In this document: positions 1-6,739 of the stretch, one piece after another
Position numbering within the stretch: position 1 is the stretch's first letter
Layout of the letters: each line of letters begins with the position of its first letter
Assembly (NCBI GenBank): GCA_046539045.1
Contig: JBKHHU010000139.1
Coordinates: 1 to 9,519, forward strand
DNA from: JBKHHU01 sp046539045
GTDB lineage: Bacteria > Planctomycetota > Phycisphaerae > SM23-33
Length of the DNA: 9,519 bases
Direction of reading: 5' to 3'
Position numbers and translations under genes: made by a program
The notes under the pieces: model-generated
Databases searched by the model: none
Told to the model about the DNA's origin: nothing
Seen by the model: only the letters and a program-made list of their open reading frames with translations

Positions 1-693
1 GCGACCCCGTTTGCGTATTCGGTGGCGGTTGACGACCCGCCGCTGTTGTTTGCGCGGACGTTTGCCGATCGCCTGGCCCGGCTCAATATCCGCGCGAAGG
101 GCAAAATCGGCCTCTGTAGCGTCAGCGACATTGACTGGGACAAGGCAGAGCAAATCGCCGTCACCCGGACGCCGATCAGCAAGGCCCTGCAACGGGCCAA
201 CAAGGACAGCCTCAACATGGCCGCCGAGAGCTTGATGCTGCGGAGCGGCAATGGCGAATGGCCTGTTACGGCGAAGCTCATGGAGAAGACGCTCGTCAAG
301 GGTTTCGGTCTCGATCCGCAAGAGCTCACCGTACGGGACGGTAGCGGGCTTTCTCGCGACAACCGGGTGACGCCCTCGGCCATGGTCAAGGTGTTGAGCA
401 AGATGCTCGGCCGGAAGGGCGGCAAGCTGCTGCTGGAATCGTTGTCGGTTGCGGGGAAAGACGGCACGCTCCGCAAGCGGATGAACTGGATCTGCAGGAA
501 CAGGGTCCGAGCGAAGACCGGTTACATCTCGAAGGTGTCGTGCCTGAGCGGGTACGTGACGGATGAGAAGGGCAGGCCGGTGTATGCCTTCTCCATCCTC
601 GTCAACGACATCAAGCCGGGCAAAGCGTGGAAAGCCAAACGCCTGCAGGACGATATCTGCAGGGAACTGGTGCGGTCGCTGTCGGATGAATGA
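1..693 (+). CDS. dacB: D-alanyl-D-alanine carboxypeptidase/endopeptidase, PBP4 (DacB, peptidase S13) family, C-terminal part
   Basis: The frame is open from base 1, so this is the last 230 codons of a gene that begins outside the window; the stop is TGA at 691-693. PBP4-type enzymes cut the terminal D-Ala, or D-Ala-mDAP cross-links, of peptidoglycan in the periplasm. Two of the three penicillin-binding active-site motifs are visible: SxN as Ser-Leu-Asn (fragment residues 70-72, nt 208-216) and KTG (residues 172-174, nt 514-522). Between them is the family-typical stretch DGSGLSRDN (from nt 337) followed by TPSAMVKVL. The SxxK motif with the catalytic serine, and any signal peptide, must lie upstream of the window. 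The gene converges on the CNNM/CBS operon with an 87-nt gap. The motif order and spacing fit S13 well. The choice of S13 over other serine carboxypeptidases rests on the DGSGLSR block. Confidence 0.9.
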   Translation, partial: ATPFAYSVAVDDPPLLFARTFADRLARLNIRAKGKIGLCSVSDIDWDKAEQIAVTRTPISKALQRANKDSLNMAAESLMLRSGNGEWPVTAKLMEKTLVKGFGLDPQELTVRDGSGLSRDNRVTPSAMVKVLSKMLGRKGGKLLLESLSVAGKDGTLRKRMNWICRNRVRAKTGYISKVSCLSGYVTDEKGRPVYAFSILVNDIKPGKAWKAKRLQDDICRELVRSLSDE

Positions 694-757
694 TCTGTTT
701 CGGCCGCAATGCCGCAAACTGTGTGGTCCGAGACCGGCCCACCATCTCCCGATGTAA

Positions 758-772
758 CGAATTGACGATTCG
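758..772. terminator. weak hairpin between convergent genes
   Basis: CGAAT and ATTCG form a 5-bp inverted repeat around a 5-nt loop. It lies in the 87-nt gap between the stop of the dacB fragment and the stop of the CNNM/CBS operon. Another small inverted repeat, GGTC and GACC, lies at about 725-735. Neither is followed by a clear T-run on either strand. A role in ending either transcript is therefore only suggested by position. Confidence 0.2.
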
Positions 773-780
773 ACGAGTTG

Positions 781-1782
781 TTACCACTCTCCCAGTTCGC
801 CGACGATCTCTTCGACCAGGTCCTTGATCGTCGCGATCCCTATGTGTCGCCCGTCGGAATTGGAGACCACAGCCATCACCTTGTGGTCACGCTGCATCAC
901 GTAGAGTGCGTCGGTCACGTTCATCCGGTCGCTGAGAACCAGCGGACTCAGCGCCATTTCCCGCGGGGTCTGCTGCTGGGCGGATGTCAGGAAATCGTAA
1001 AGATTCAGGATGCCGACCGCCTTGCCCCCGCCGTTGATCAGCGGCACGCGCGAGTAGTCGTGTTGGCGGGCCAGTTCGCGCACCTGCTCTGCGTCCAGAT
1101 CGGCTGGGGCGGTTACCGCGCCGGCGATCGGATGCATCGCGTCATGAAGCGTCACGTCGCGGATTCGCATTACTCGGTCGACCATTCGCGTCTGGAACAG
1201 GCTCAGCACGCCGCTGGCCTGTCCCTCTGCCATGATCGCGGTCATATGCTCGTCGCCCAGCTCCCCGCCCTTCTTCTTCGGCTGGGGCACGAGCTTCACC
1301 ATCACCTGGGAAAACGTCCGGACCAGCGGCGCCAACCCGCAGGCATTGAACACAACGCTGGAAGCGCGAATACCCCAGCTCAGCCGGTAGCAAAGGCGTT
1401 CGGCGAGCACCTGGAACACATTTTTGGGGATCGACTCGCTGAGGATGAACATGATCGGTGTGGCGGTGGCGATGGTGTAGATCTCCGCAGAGCGTCCCGC
1501 CCCGGAAGCGATGTACATGGCGCTGATCGCGAAGGTAACCAGGTAGTTGAACATGTTCGTGCCGATCAGCAGCACCACCAGCAGGTTGGACGGGTTGTCG
1601 AGCATTTTCTGGAGCCGCCGGGCCGAACGGTCGCCCCGGTCGGCCCGCACGTCCAGGCGGATCTTGTTCAGCGTGTAGATGCCCATTTCCATTCCGGCAT
1701 ACATCGCGACCATCAACACGCTGAGCACCGCCACCAGCGACCAGCCGACATACAACGTCCAATCTGTCGTTGCTGCAATCAC
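781..1782 (-). CDS. CNNM transmembrane plus CBS-pair protein, lacking the CorC_HlyC domain
   Basis: This 333-residue membrane protein has an N-terminal CNNM (DUF21) domain at about residues 8-165. Hydrophobic segments fall near 10-30, 66-92 and 105-120. Family positions appear as GMEMGIYTLN (30-39), GTNMFN (74-79) and SESIPK (115-120), where relatives usually have a GN(N/L)xxN-like block and GExxPK. A CBS pair covers about residues 208-330 and ends in DLVEEIVGEL, right before the stop. The C-terminal CorC_HlyC domain carried by the neighbouring gene is absent. The family is linked to magnesium or cobalt efflux and ion homeostasis; the CBS pair normally senses nucleotides. The start is GTG at 1780-1782, overlapping the upstream stop as GTGA, with GGAGG at 1790-1794 seven nt before it, so translation is probably coupled. 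The exact substrate cannot be read from the sequence. Confidence 0.88.
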   Translation of the reverse strand: MIAATTDWTLYVGWSLVAVLSVLMVAMYAGMEMGIYTLNKIRLDVRADRGDRSARRLQKMLDNPSNLLVVLLIGTNMFNYLVTFAISAMYIASGAGRSAEIYTIATATPIMFILSESIPKNVFQVLAERLCYRLSWGIRASSVVFNACGLAPLVRTFSQVMVKLVPQPKKKGGELGDEHMTAIMAEGQASGVLSLFQTRMVDRVMRIRDVTLHDAMHPIAGAVTAPADLDAEQVRELARQHDYSRVPLINGGGKAVGILNLYDFLTSAQQQTPREMALSPLVLSDRMNVTDALYVMQRDHKVMAVVSNSDGRHIGIATIKDLVEEIVGELGEW

Positions 1783-3053
1783 GGCTGGGCCTCCACCAGT
1801 TCAATCCGGACCTTGTCGATTCGCCGTCTCCGCACCGACAGCACGATGAAGCGGAGGTTGTGATACCCGACCGTGTCGCCGACCTTGGGCATCCGCCCCA
1901 GCAGGAACATGACGAACCCGCCGATCGTGCTGATCCGCTCATCGGTCAGATCTCTTCCGAACGCTTCGCTCCATTCGCGGATCGAAAGCCCACCGTCGAC
2001 AAGGTATTCGGTGCGGCTTAGCTTCTGGACGGCGGGGCCTCTCTCGATCTCCCCGGACTCACTGATCTCGCCGACGATCTCCTCGACGATGTCTTCCAGC
2101 GTGATCAGGCCGGCGATCCCGCCGTATTCGTCGACCACCATGGCGATCTGCTTGCGGGCCACGCGGAACTGCATCAGCACCTTGTCCAGGGCGGCTGACT
2201 CGGGCACGAAGGAGACTTTGCGGATGACGGACTTCAGATCGGCATTCGGGTTCAGCAGCACGCTGCGTGCGTGAATGATCCCCAGGAGATTGTCGATATC
2301 ATCGTCGTAGACCGGGAGTTTGCGGAGGTGTGTCTGCGAGAACAGTTCCAGCAGCTTCTCCCGCGGCTGGTTGATGTCGAAACCGACGACCTCCACCCGG
2401 GGAATCATGATCTCCTCGACGCGGACCTGCGAGAGCTCCACGATCTCCTGGAGCATCGCGTTGACGTCGTGGTCGATCAGTCCCCGCTTGGCTGAGATAT
2501 CCAGCAGGGCGGCCAGCTCGTCGGCGTTGATATCCTTTTCTCCGGCTCGGCGCGGAGCGATGATGGTCGTGGACGGTGCGATGATGCCTTTCTCGAGCAC
2601 CCACAGCAGCGGGCGGAGTATGCGCATCAGGAACGCGATCACCGGTGCGGCCAGTACCGACCACCGCTCACCGATGCTCGTGGCCAGCACCTTCGGGGTC
2701 ACTTCCCCCAAAAGGATCAGCACCAGCAGCGGAACGAGCGACGCGACGAGCACCGCCCAGCCGGCGAGACCTTCATCCTCCAGCTGAAAAATGATTGCCG
2801 CTGCCTCGGCACTGTAGGCGACGTTCACGATCAGATTGCCCATCAGGATGGTGGACAGCACCCGCTGAGGCTGACTCATCAGCCTTCCCACCAGCCGCCC
2901 CTTGGCCCCGGTAGCGGTCAACCGATACAGCTGCCCGCGGCTCAACTGGAACAGGGCCGTTTCGGTCCCGCTGAAAAAAGCGCTCAGCATCAGCAGGATG
3001 ACCATGGTGACAAGGGCCCAGAGGTTACTGACAAGAAACTCGCCCCACATCAT
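1779..3053 (-). CDS. CNNM/CBS/CorC_HlyC membrane protein (hemolysin C or CorC-like ion transporter)
   Basis: This 424-residue protein shows the full architecture of the family. A CNNM (DUF21) membrane domain spans about residues 10-190, with FSGTETALF at 27-35, MGNLIVN at 71-77 and LGEVTPK at 115-121. A CBS pair follows at about 213-333, including MIPRVEV and DEYGGIAGLITLEDIVEEI. A CorC_HlyC domain covers about 345-422. Relatives such as CorB/CorC, YtfL and the eukaryotic CNNMs work in Mg2+ transport or membrane ion homeostasis; older names call them hemolysins without good evidence. ATG codons at 3051-3053 and 3048-3050 are adjacent. A GGGGGA at 3059-3064 lies 5 nt from the first and 8 nt from the second, so either may be used. 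The gene is first in a two-gene operon and overlaps its paralogue by 4 nt. Confidence 0.92.
   Translation of the reverse strand: MMWGEFLVSNLWALVTMVILLMLSAFFSGTETALFQLSRGQLYRLTATGAKGRLVGRLMSQPQRVLSTILMGNLIVNVAYSAEAAAIIFQLEDEGLAGWAVLVASLVPLLVLILLGEVTPKVLATSIGERWSVLAAPVIAFLMRILRPLLWVLEKGIIAPSTTIIAPRRAGEKDINADELAALLDISAKRGLIDHDVNAMLQEIVELSQVRVEEIMIPRVEVVGFDINQPREKLLELFSQTHLRKLPVYDDDIDNLLGIIHARSVLLNPNADLKSVIRKVSFVPESAALDKVLMQFRVARKQIAMVVDEYGGIAGLITLEDIVEEIVGEISESGEIERGPAVQKLSRTEYLVDGGLSIREWSEAFGRDLTDERISTIGGFVMFLLGRMPKVGDTVGYHNLRFIVLSVRRRRIDKVRIELVEAQP
1790..1794 (-). promoter_or_regulatory. Shine-Dalgarno GGAGG for the second CNNM/CBS gene
   Basis: On the minus strand GGAGG lies seven nt before the GTG start at 1780-1782, inside the last codons of the upstream gene. 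It supports GTG as the true start and the GTGA overlap as a translational coupling point. Confidence 0.75.
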
Positions 3054-3202
3054 CCACGTCCCCCGATCAGACCGGGCTGTACCTGCGCCCGCCCAGCCGG
3101 CACCGGCCGTCTACAGAAGGGCTCCTCGGCGGAAGCGTCGCTCGAGGATTGGCCTCCGGGTTCGTCGGATTGTGCGCTTTCCTGATTCATTGACAGCCGC
3201 GG

Positions 3203-3230
3203 ATTATAGAACTTGTGCCCGCCAGAGCAA
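3203..3230 (-). promoter_or_regulatory. candidate sigma70-type promoter for the CNNM/CBS operon
   Basis: On the minus strand the -10 box is a perfect TATAAT (3203-3208). A weak -35, TTGCTC (3225-3230, 3 of 6 consensus), lies 16 nt upstream. The start of transcription would fall near 3196, leaving a leader of about 143 nt before the ATG at 3053. The site lies in the 204-nt gap after the MBL-fold gene, where a promoter for the next operon is expected. The weak -35 is the main doubt. Confidence 0.5.
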
Positions 3231-3257
3231 CAGGCATTTCCTTCGCTCCCGGTGGGG

Positions 3258-3938
3258 CTACATCCACCGCTGCGGGAGGTACATTACGTTGTCATGGCCG
3301 GGAATGATCACCTCGGCCAGCTCCAGCACGTCCGAGAGTGAATCCATCGCCTGTTCCCGGTCGAGGCAGCCTTGCCAAATCTGTCCGGCCTGGACGTGGT
3401 CGCGGGTGACCGCAGCATCTCCGGCGATCACGATCGTCTGCGTCGCCGGCGTCAGAAGCAACCCGCAATGCCCCGGAGTGGGGCCGGCCAATGGATAGAC
3501 GCTCACCTGTTCGGAGAACTTGTCCGGTGCCGGGCGAAACCGCTGCAGCAGCTGCAGATCCTTCTCGATGTCCGCCTTGGAGTCGGCGTCCAGCCGCTCT
3601 GCCGAGCCGAGAACCTGCTGCATCTGCATGGTGTACGTATCGATCTCATCTCCGAACGCCCACCAGTTGACATGGTCAAGTTCGGGCAGTGCCCGGCGAT
3701 GCGTCGGCCGGAGCGTGGTGCAGAACACGTCGGTCACGTCGGCAAACGTTCCGCCTGTCCGTTCGTTGTATCGAGCTTCCAGAATGGCCCCCGGAAGCGA
3801 GGGGTCGACCAGGATCTTCCGGTCTCCGTCAGTCAACAGCGTGGTGGTGGCGTGAGCGGTCCGGATGGGCTTGGATTCGCCCCACAGGCGGTGATGCGAA
3901 AGGGTGCCGATCGATATTACGCTGTAATCAACTGCCAT
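3258..3938 (-). CDS. metallo-beta-lactamase-fold protein with a degraded HxHxDH motif
   Basis: This 226-residue soluble protein has no signal peptide. It is MBL-fold by overall pattern: a strand and loop TTLLTDGDRKILVDPSLP (31-48), then TPGHCG (His157), IAGDA (Asp174) and IIPGHD (His215), at spacings normal for this fold. The first metal motif, usually HxHxDH after a hydrophobic strand, reads TLRPTH at 75-80, so only the last His (80) remains. It may therefore bind one metal, none, or act without hydrolysis. The frame stays open upstream as far as 4400 inside comEC, but AGGAG at 3946-3950, seven nt before ATG 3936-3938, fixes the start. It follows comEC by 59 nt on the same strand and is probably co-transcribed. 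The substrate is unknown; glyoxalase II-like or lactonase-like relatives are the nearest guess. Confidence 0.82.
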   Translation of the reverse strand: MAVDYSVISIGTLSHHRLWGESKPIRTAHATTTLLTDGDRKILVDPSLPGAILEARYNERTGGTFADVTDVFCTTLRPTHRRALPELDHVNWWAFGDEIDTYTMQMQQVLGSAERLDADSKADIEKDLQLLQRFRPAPDKFSEQVSVYPLAGPTPGHCGLLLTPATQTIVIAGDAAVTRDHVQAGQIWQGCLDREQAMDSLSDVLELAEVIIPGHDNVMYLPQRWM

Positions 3939-3945
3939 AGTCTCT

Positions 3946-3950
3946 CTCCT
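3946..3950 (-). promoter_or_regulatory. Shine-Dalgarno AGGAG deciding the start of the MBL-fold gene
   Basis: AGGAG on the minus strand is seven nt before ATG 3936-3938. The frame is open for another 154 codons upstream, but those codons overlap comEC in a different frame and carry no family signature. The short form is therefore preferred. Confidence 0.75.
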
Positions 3951-3997
3951 GATCCAGAGAATACTACCGGCGAGGGCCTCTGTCACGGAATTCCGGA

Positions 3998-6532
3998 TCA
4001 GCGGAGCGAGCGTACCTTGATTCCCGTCGATTTCAACTCCACCGCGATGTACCCGTCGTCGGACGTGCACCGAAACACCCGGTCGGCGGCAAGGTGATCG
4101 TAAAACTCCTGTGCGTCGGCGGGGTCGGACGGGGAGGCTACAGGCCGCCGGCCGCAACTGGCGACCACGACCCCGGCTCCAACCGCCCGCACGAACGCGG
4201 GCAGGGAGGGTTCCCAACTGCCGTGGTGGGGCAATACCAGCACGTCGGCCCGGAGACGCTCCGGATGCTCCAGAAGCGCTTCCTGGGCCCGCCGACCGAT
4301 GTCGCCGGCAACGAGGATGGATCTGCCGTTGCACCGGATCTTGAGCACGAGCGACGCGTCGTTGTGCGAGAGATCTGCCGGGGCATCCGCGGCGGGCCAA
4401 AGGACCTCGGCCGTCGTGCCGGCGTCCAGTCGGATGCTCTGTCCGGCATGGAGGGTCCGGATTCCGGCTCCCGCCTTGCGGCAGGAGGAGATCAGCCGTT
4501 GCGGGGGCGAATCTGCCTCGGTATTGAGGAACTGGTGGGTGGTGTAGATGGTCTCCGGCGTGGAATCGCTCAACAGCGACGGCACGGCGTTGTAATGGTC
4601 GGTGTTGGCGTGGGAGAGGACGATCGATTCAGGTTCGGGCAGTCGCGTGTGGACCAGAAACGGCTGAAGCGCGAACTCATAGGCATTGACTCCGGAGCGC
4701 GTTCCGGCGTCGATCAGATGCGTCTTGCCCGCCGGGGTCTCCAGCAGCAGGCATTGCCCGGGCCCGACCGACAGCAGGTGCATGTTCAGGTCCGTGGGGG
4801 CCTGGGCCCTCCGTTGGGTCCAGAGGGAGGCGGCGACCAGCGCGACCACCGCCATCGCCGCCAACCAGCGGTATCGCCTGCGGCTGCGGAGCAGGAGGAT
4901 AGCGACCAGGGCCGCGTAATACAGCCAGATCCACCACAGCGGGACCGGGCGGAGCGGAACCGACAGCCCGGGCAACCAGTGCAGCGCGTCGATCCCTGAG
5001 GCGAACCGGTCAGCCATCCATGCCGCTCCATCGCCCATGTGCCGGGCGAGGTTCGGCATCGGCCAGGCCAGCGCCAGCGAAAGGTACCCGGGTATCAGCG
5101 TCAAAGCCACCAACGGCAGCAGGAGCATGCTGAGCAGCGCCCCGTATGGGCTGAAAATGCCGAAGTGATACGCGATCAGCGGCAGCGAGACCAGGTAGGC
5201 GTTGACGCCCGCCACGGCAGAGCCGATCAGCAGGTCGCGCCCGCGGTAGTGAACCCACCGGCCGAACCGCTGATCCGATCGGAAGACCACCAGCCCCCGG
5301 TGCCGCGTGGTCCAGCCGAACAGGAGCACCCTCATCGGCCGATGCAACAGCAGCAGACCCAGCACGATGGCAAAGCTCAGCTGGAACCCCGCCTGCCAGA
5401 GCTGCCGCGGATCGACCAGCACCAGGAGGATCATCGCCCCGGCAAGAACGTTCAGGGCAGCGTACCGCCGGCGGGCGATTACCGCGACGCAGAGCGCCCC
5501 AGCCATCAGCGCCGAGCGCAACAGCGGCGGACGCGGTTCGGCGATCAGCACGTAGAGCGTCAGAATCCCCAGCACCAGCAGCGCCGACCGCCTGGGCGGC
5601 AGCATGCAGACGCGACAGATCCCGTAGATGAACCCGAGGAAGATGCCCAGGTGCAGCCCCGAGATGCTCATGTAGTGAGCCGTGCCGGACTGCATCATGG
5701 TCTCGTTCAGGCGCCGCAGCGCCGGGTGACGTTCGCCGGTGATCAGCGCGTTGAGCAGCCGCCCGCTACGCCGGTCGCCCATGTCCGCTACATGCTGACG
5801 GCTTAGGCTGCGCAGGTGCCAGTAGCTGCGCTGGACAAGGCCCTGGTCTGTCCCGTCGAGTATGGTCACCCCGTCGGCGGCAGGGACGCTGAACCAGGCG
5901 TAGATCCCGTTGTTGGCGGCGATAGCGGCGGGGTCCGGGCTCCCGGGGTTGTCCGGTGGGGAGTACCTGCCGGTCCAGCCGATCAGTTCCACCTGCATTC
6001 CGGCTCGCAGGTCCGGACGCGGTTCTTTGATCGTCGTCCGCAAGAGCCCCTCCACAGGGTCCCAGCCGCTCCGGGTGCGAATGGCTGAGGTCTGCAGCAG
6101 AAAACACGTTCGCGGGGGGCGTTGGTAGCCCGGAGTGCGGTCCGGGTCGTCCTCGGCGGTGGTCGGCCAGCTGACAATCTTTCCCCGGACTCTCGCCAGC
6201 GACGCACTCTGCTCGATGTACCCGGCGACGTGGTTGGCGGCGGAGCCGTGGCAGGCGAAATGCACGTACACGGCCGTGAAGCAGAGCACGCTCATGCCCG
6301 CCGACAGGGCGGCAAGCGAGTGGAGTCGTCCGCTCTTGAGTGCTGCGGCACCGAAGAGAAGCCCCGCACAGCCGAGGAACAGCAGCAGGCTCCACGGGAG
6401 CAGGCCATACCGTCCCAGCAGCGTGCCGGTCAGGACGCACAGGGCAATCGGCACGAGCGGAGCGCGGACGACGGTCAGCCGTCTGGACGTGCTCAATGTA
6501 GGCTCCTGCCGCATGCTTCCCCGGCCTTTCAT
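3998..6532 (-). CDS. comEC: ComEC/Rec2 family DNA-uptake channel protein
   Basis: This 844-residue protein has the standard ComEC layout. Hydrophobic segments lie near residues 24-40, 45-65 and 72-92. A soluble DUF4131/OB-like region covers about 100-235. The Competence membrane domain covers about 255-550, with the signature HYMSISGLHLGIF (286-298) and PRPPLLRSALMAG (333-345). A C-terminal MBL domain runs from about 580, with SHANTDH (640-646), ND.SLVL (724-730), AGD (742-744) and PHHGS (768-772). In the MBL motif Asn replaces the Asp often seen in HxDxDH. ComEC forms the inner-membrane channel that carries single-stranded DNA during transformation, and its MBL domain is proposed to degrade the other strand. 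The start is uncertain: ATG 6530-6532 has no clear Shine-Dalgarno, and ATG 6512-6514 (Met7) has GGGGAA unusually close. An in-frame TGA just upstream rules out a longer protein. No other competence gene is visible nearby. Confidence 0.93.
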   Translation of the reverse strand: MKGRGSMRQEPTLSTSRRLTVVRAPLVPIALCVLTGTLLGRYGLLPWSLLLFLGCAGLLFGAAALKSGRLHSLAALSAGMSVLCFTAVYVHFACHGSAANHVAGYIEQSASLARVRGKIVSWPTTAEDDPDRTPGYQRPPRTCFLLQTSAIRTRSGWDPVEGLLRTTIKEPRPDLRAGMQVELIGWTGRYSPPDNPGSPDPAAIAANNGIYAWFSVPAADGVTILDGTDQGLVQRSYWHLRSLSRQHVADMGDRRSGRLLNALITGERHPALRRLNETMMQSGTAHYMSISGLHLGIFLGFIYGICRVCMLPPRRSALLVLGILTLYVLIAEPRPPLLRSALMAGALCVAVIARRRYAALNVLAGAMILLVLVDPRQLWQAGFQLSFAIVLGLLLLHRPMRVLLFGWTTRHRGLVVFRSDQRFGRWVHYRGRDLLIGSAVAGVNAYLVSLPLIAYHFGIFSPYGALLSMLLLPLVALTLIPGYLSLALAWPMPNLARHMGDGAAWMADRFASGIDALHWLPGLSVPLRPVPLWWIWLYYAALVAILLLRSRRRYRWLAAMAVVALVAASLWTQRRAQAPTDLNMHLLSVGPGQCLLLETPAGKTHLIDAGTRSGVNAYEFALQPFLVHTRLPEPESIVLSHANTDHYNAVPSLLSDSTPETIYTTHQFLNTEADSPPQRLISSCRKAGAGIRTLHAGQSIRLDAGTTAEVLWPAADAPADLSHNDASLVLKIRCNGRSILVAGDIGRRAQEALLEHPERLRADVLVLPHHGSWEPSLPAFVRAVGAGVVVASCGRRPVASPSDPADAQEFYDHLAADRVFRCTSDDGYIAVELKSTGIKVRSLR

Positions 6533-6670
6533 GCTATGGGCTCATTTTCGTATCTCTTGTACGGCAAGAACCCTACATCGGCAAGCAAAAGGTGCGGCGA
6601 AAGCCGGCTGGGATGGCGGGACGATCATCCGTGTGTCGACGGGGAGGATTGGCGTAGGACCCGCTTAGCA

Positions 6671-6696
6671 GCGTGGTGGGCGTCGGCCCACCACGC
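6671..6696. terminator. perfect 11-bp GC-rich hairpin between aroF and comEC
   Basis: GCGTGGTGGGC (6671-6681) is the exact reverse complement of GCCCACCACGC (6686-6696), with a 4-nt loop GTCG. It lies 43 nt past the aroF stop and 138 nt before the comEC start. No T-run follows on the minus strand, so it is not a classical intrinsic terminator. It could still pause or end transcription, protect a 3' end, or be a copy of a dispersed palindromic repeat. The stem itself is certain; the role is inferred from position. Confidence 0.5.
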
Positions 6697-6739
6697 CCAG
6701 CGGGCAATGCCGCTGCATTTGGCGCCGGCGGGTCTCCCG

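Noticed and set aside
778..1863. Long plus-strand open frame (361 codons) across the CNNM/CBS gene
   Set aside because: Its peptide is a His-, Arg- and Gln-rich composition typical of the complement of a GC-rich gene. The minus-strand frame carries clear CNNM and CBS motifs.
3190..3195. TTGACA on the plus strand, a perfect -35 hexamer
   Set aside because: No -10 lies at proper spacing, and no plus-strand gene follows.
3939..4400. N-terminal extension of the MBL-fold protein by 154 residues
   Set aside because: The extra codons overlap comEC in another frame, encode an Arg/Gly/Ala-rich stretch, and ignore the strong AGGAG before ATG 3936-3938.
4094..5806. Plus-strand open frames of 301 and 255 codons antisense to comEC
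   Set aside because: Low-complexity Gly/Arg/Gln-rich translations with no domain. They mirror the comEC coding frame and have no ribosome site of note.
6562..6585. Possible comEC promoter: TTGCCG, 17 nt, TACAAG on the minus strand, built on a repeated CTTGCCG
   Set aside because: The -35 is weak and the -10 matches 4 of 6. Similar matches are expected by chance, so I did not list it as a feature.
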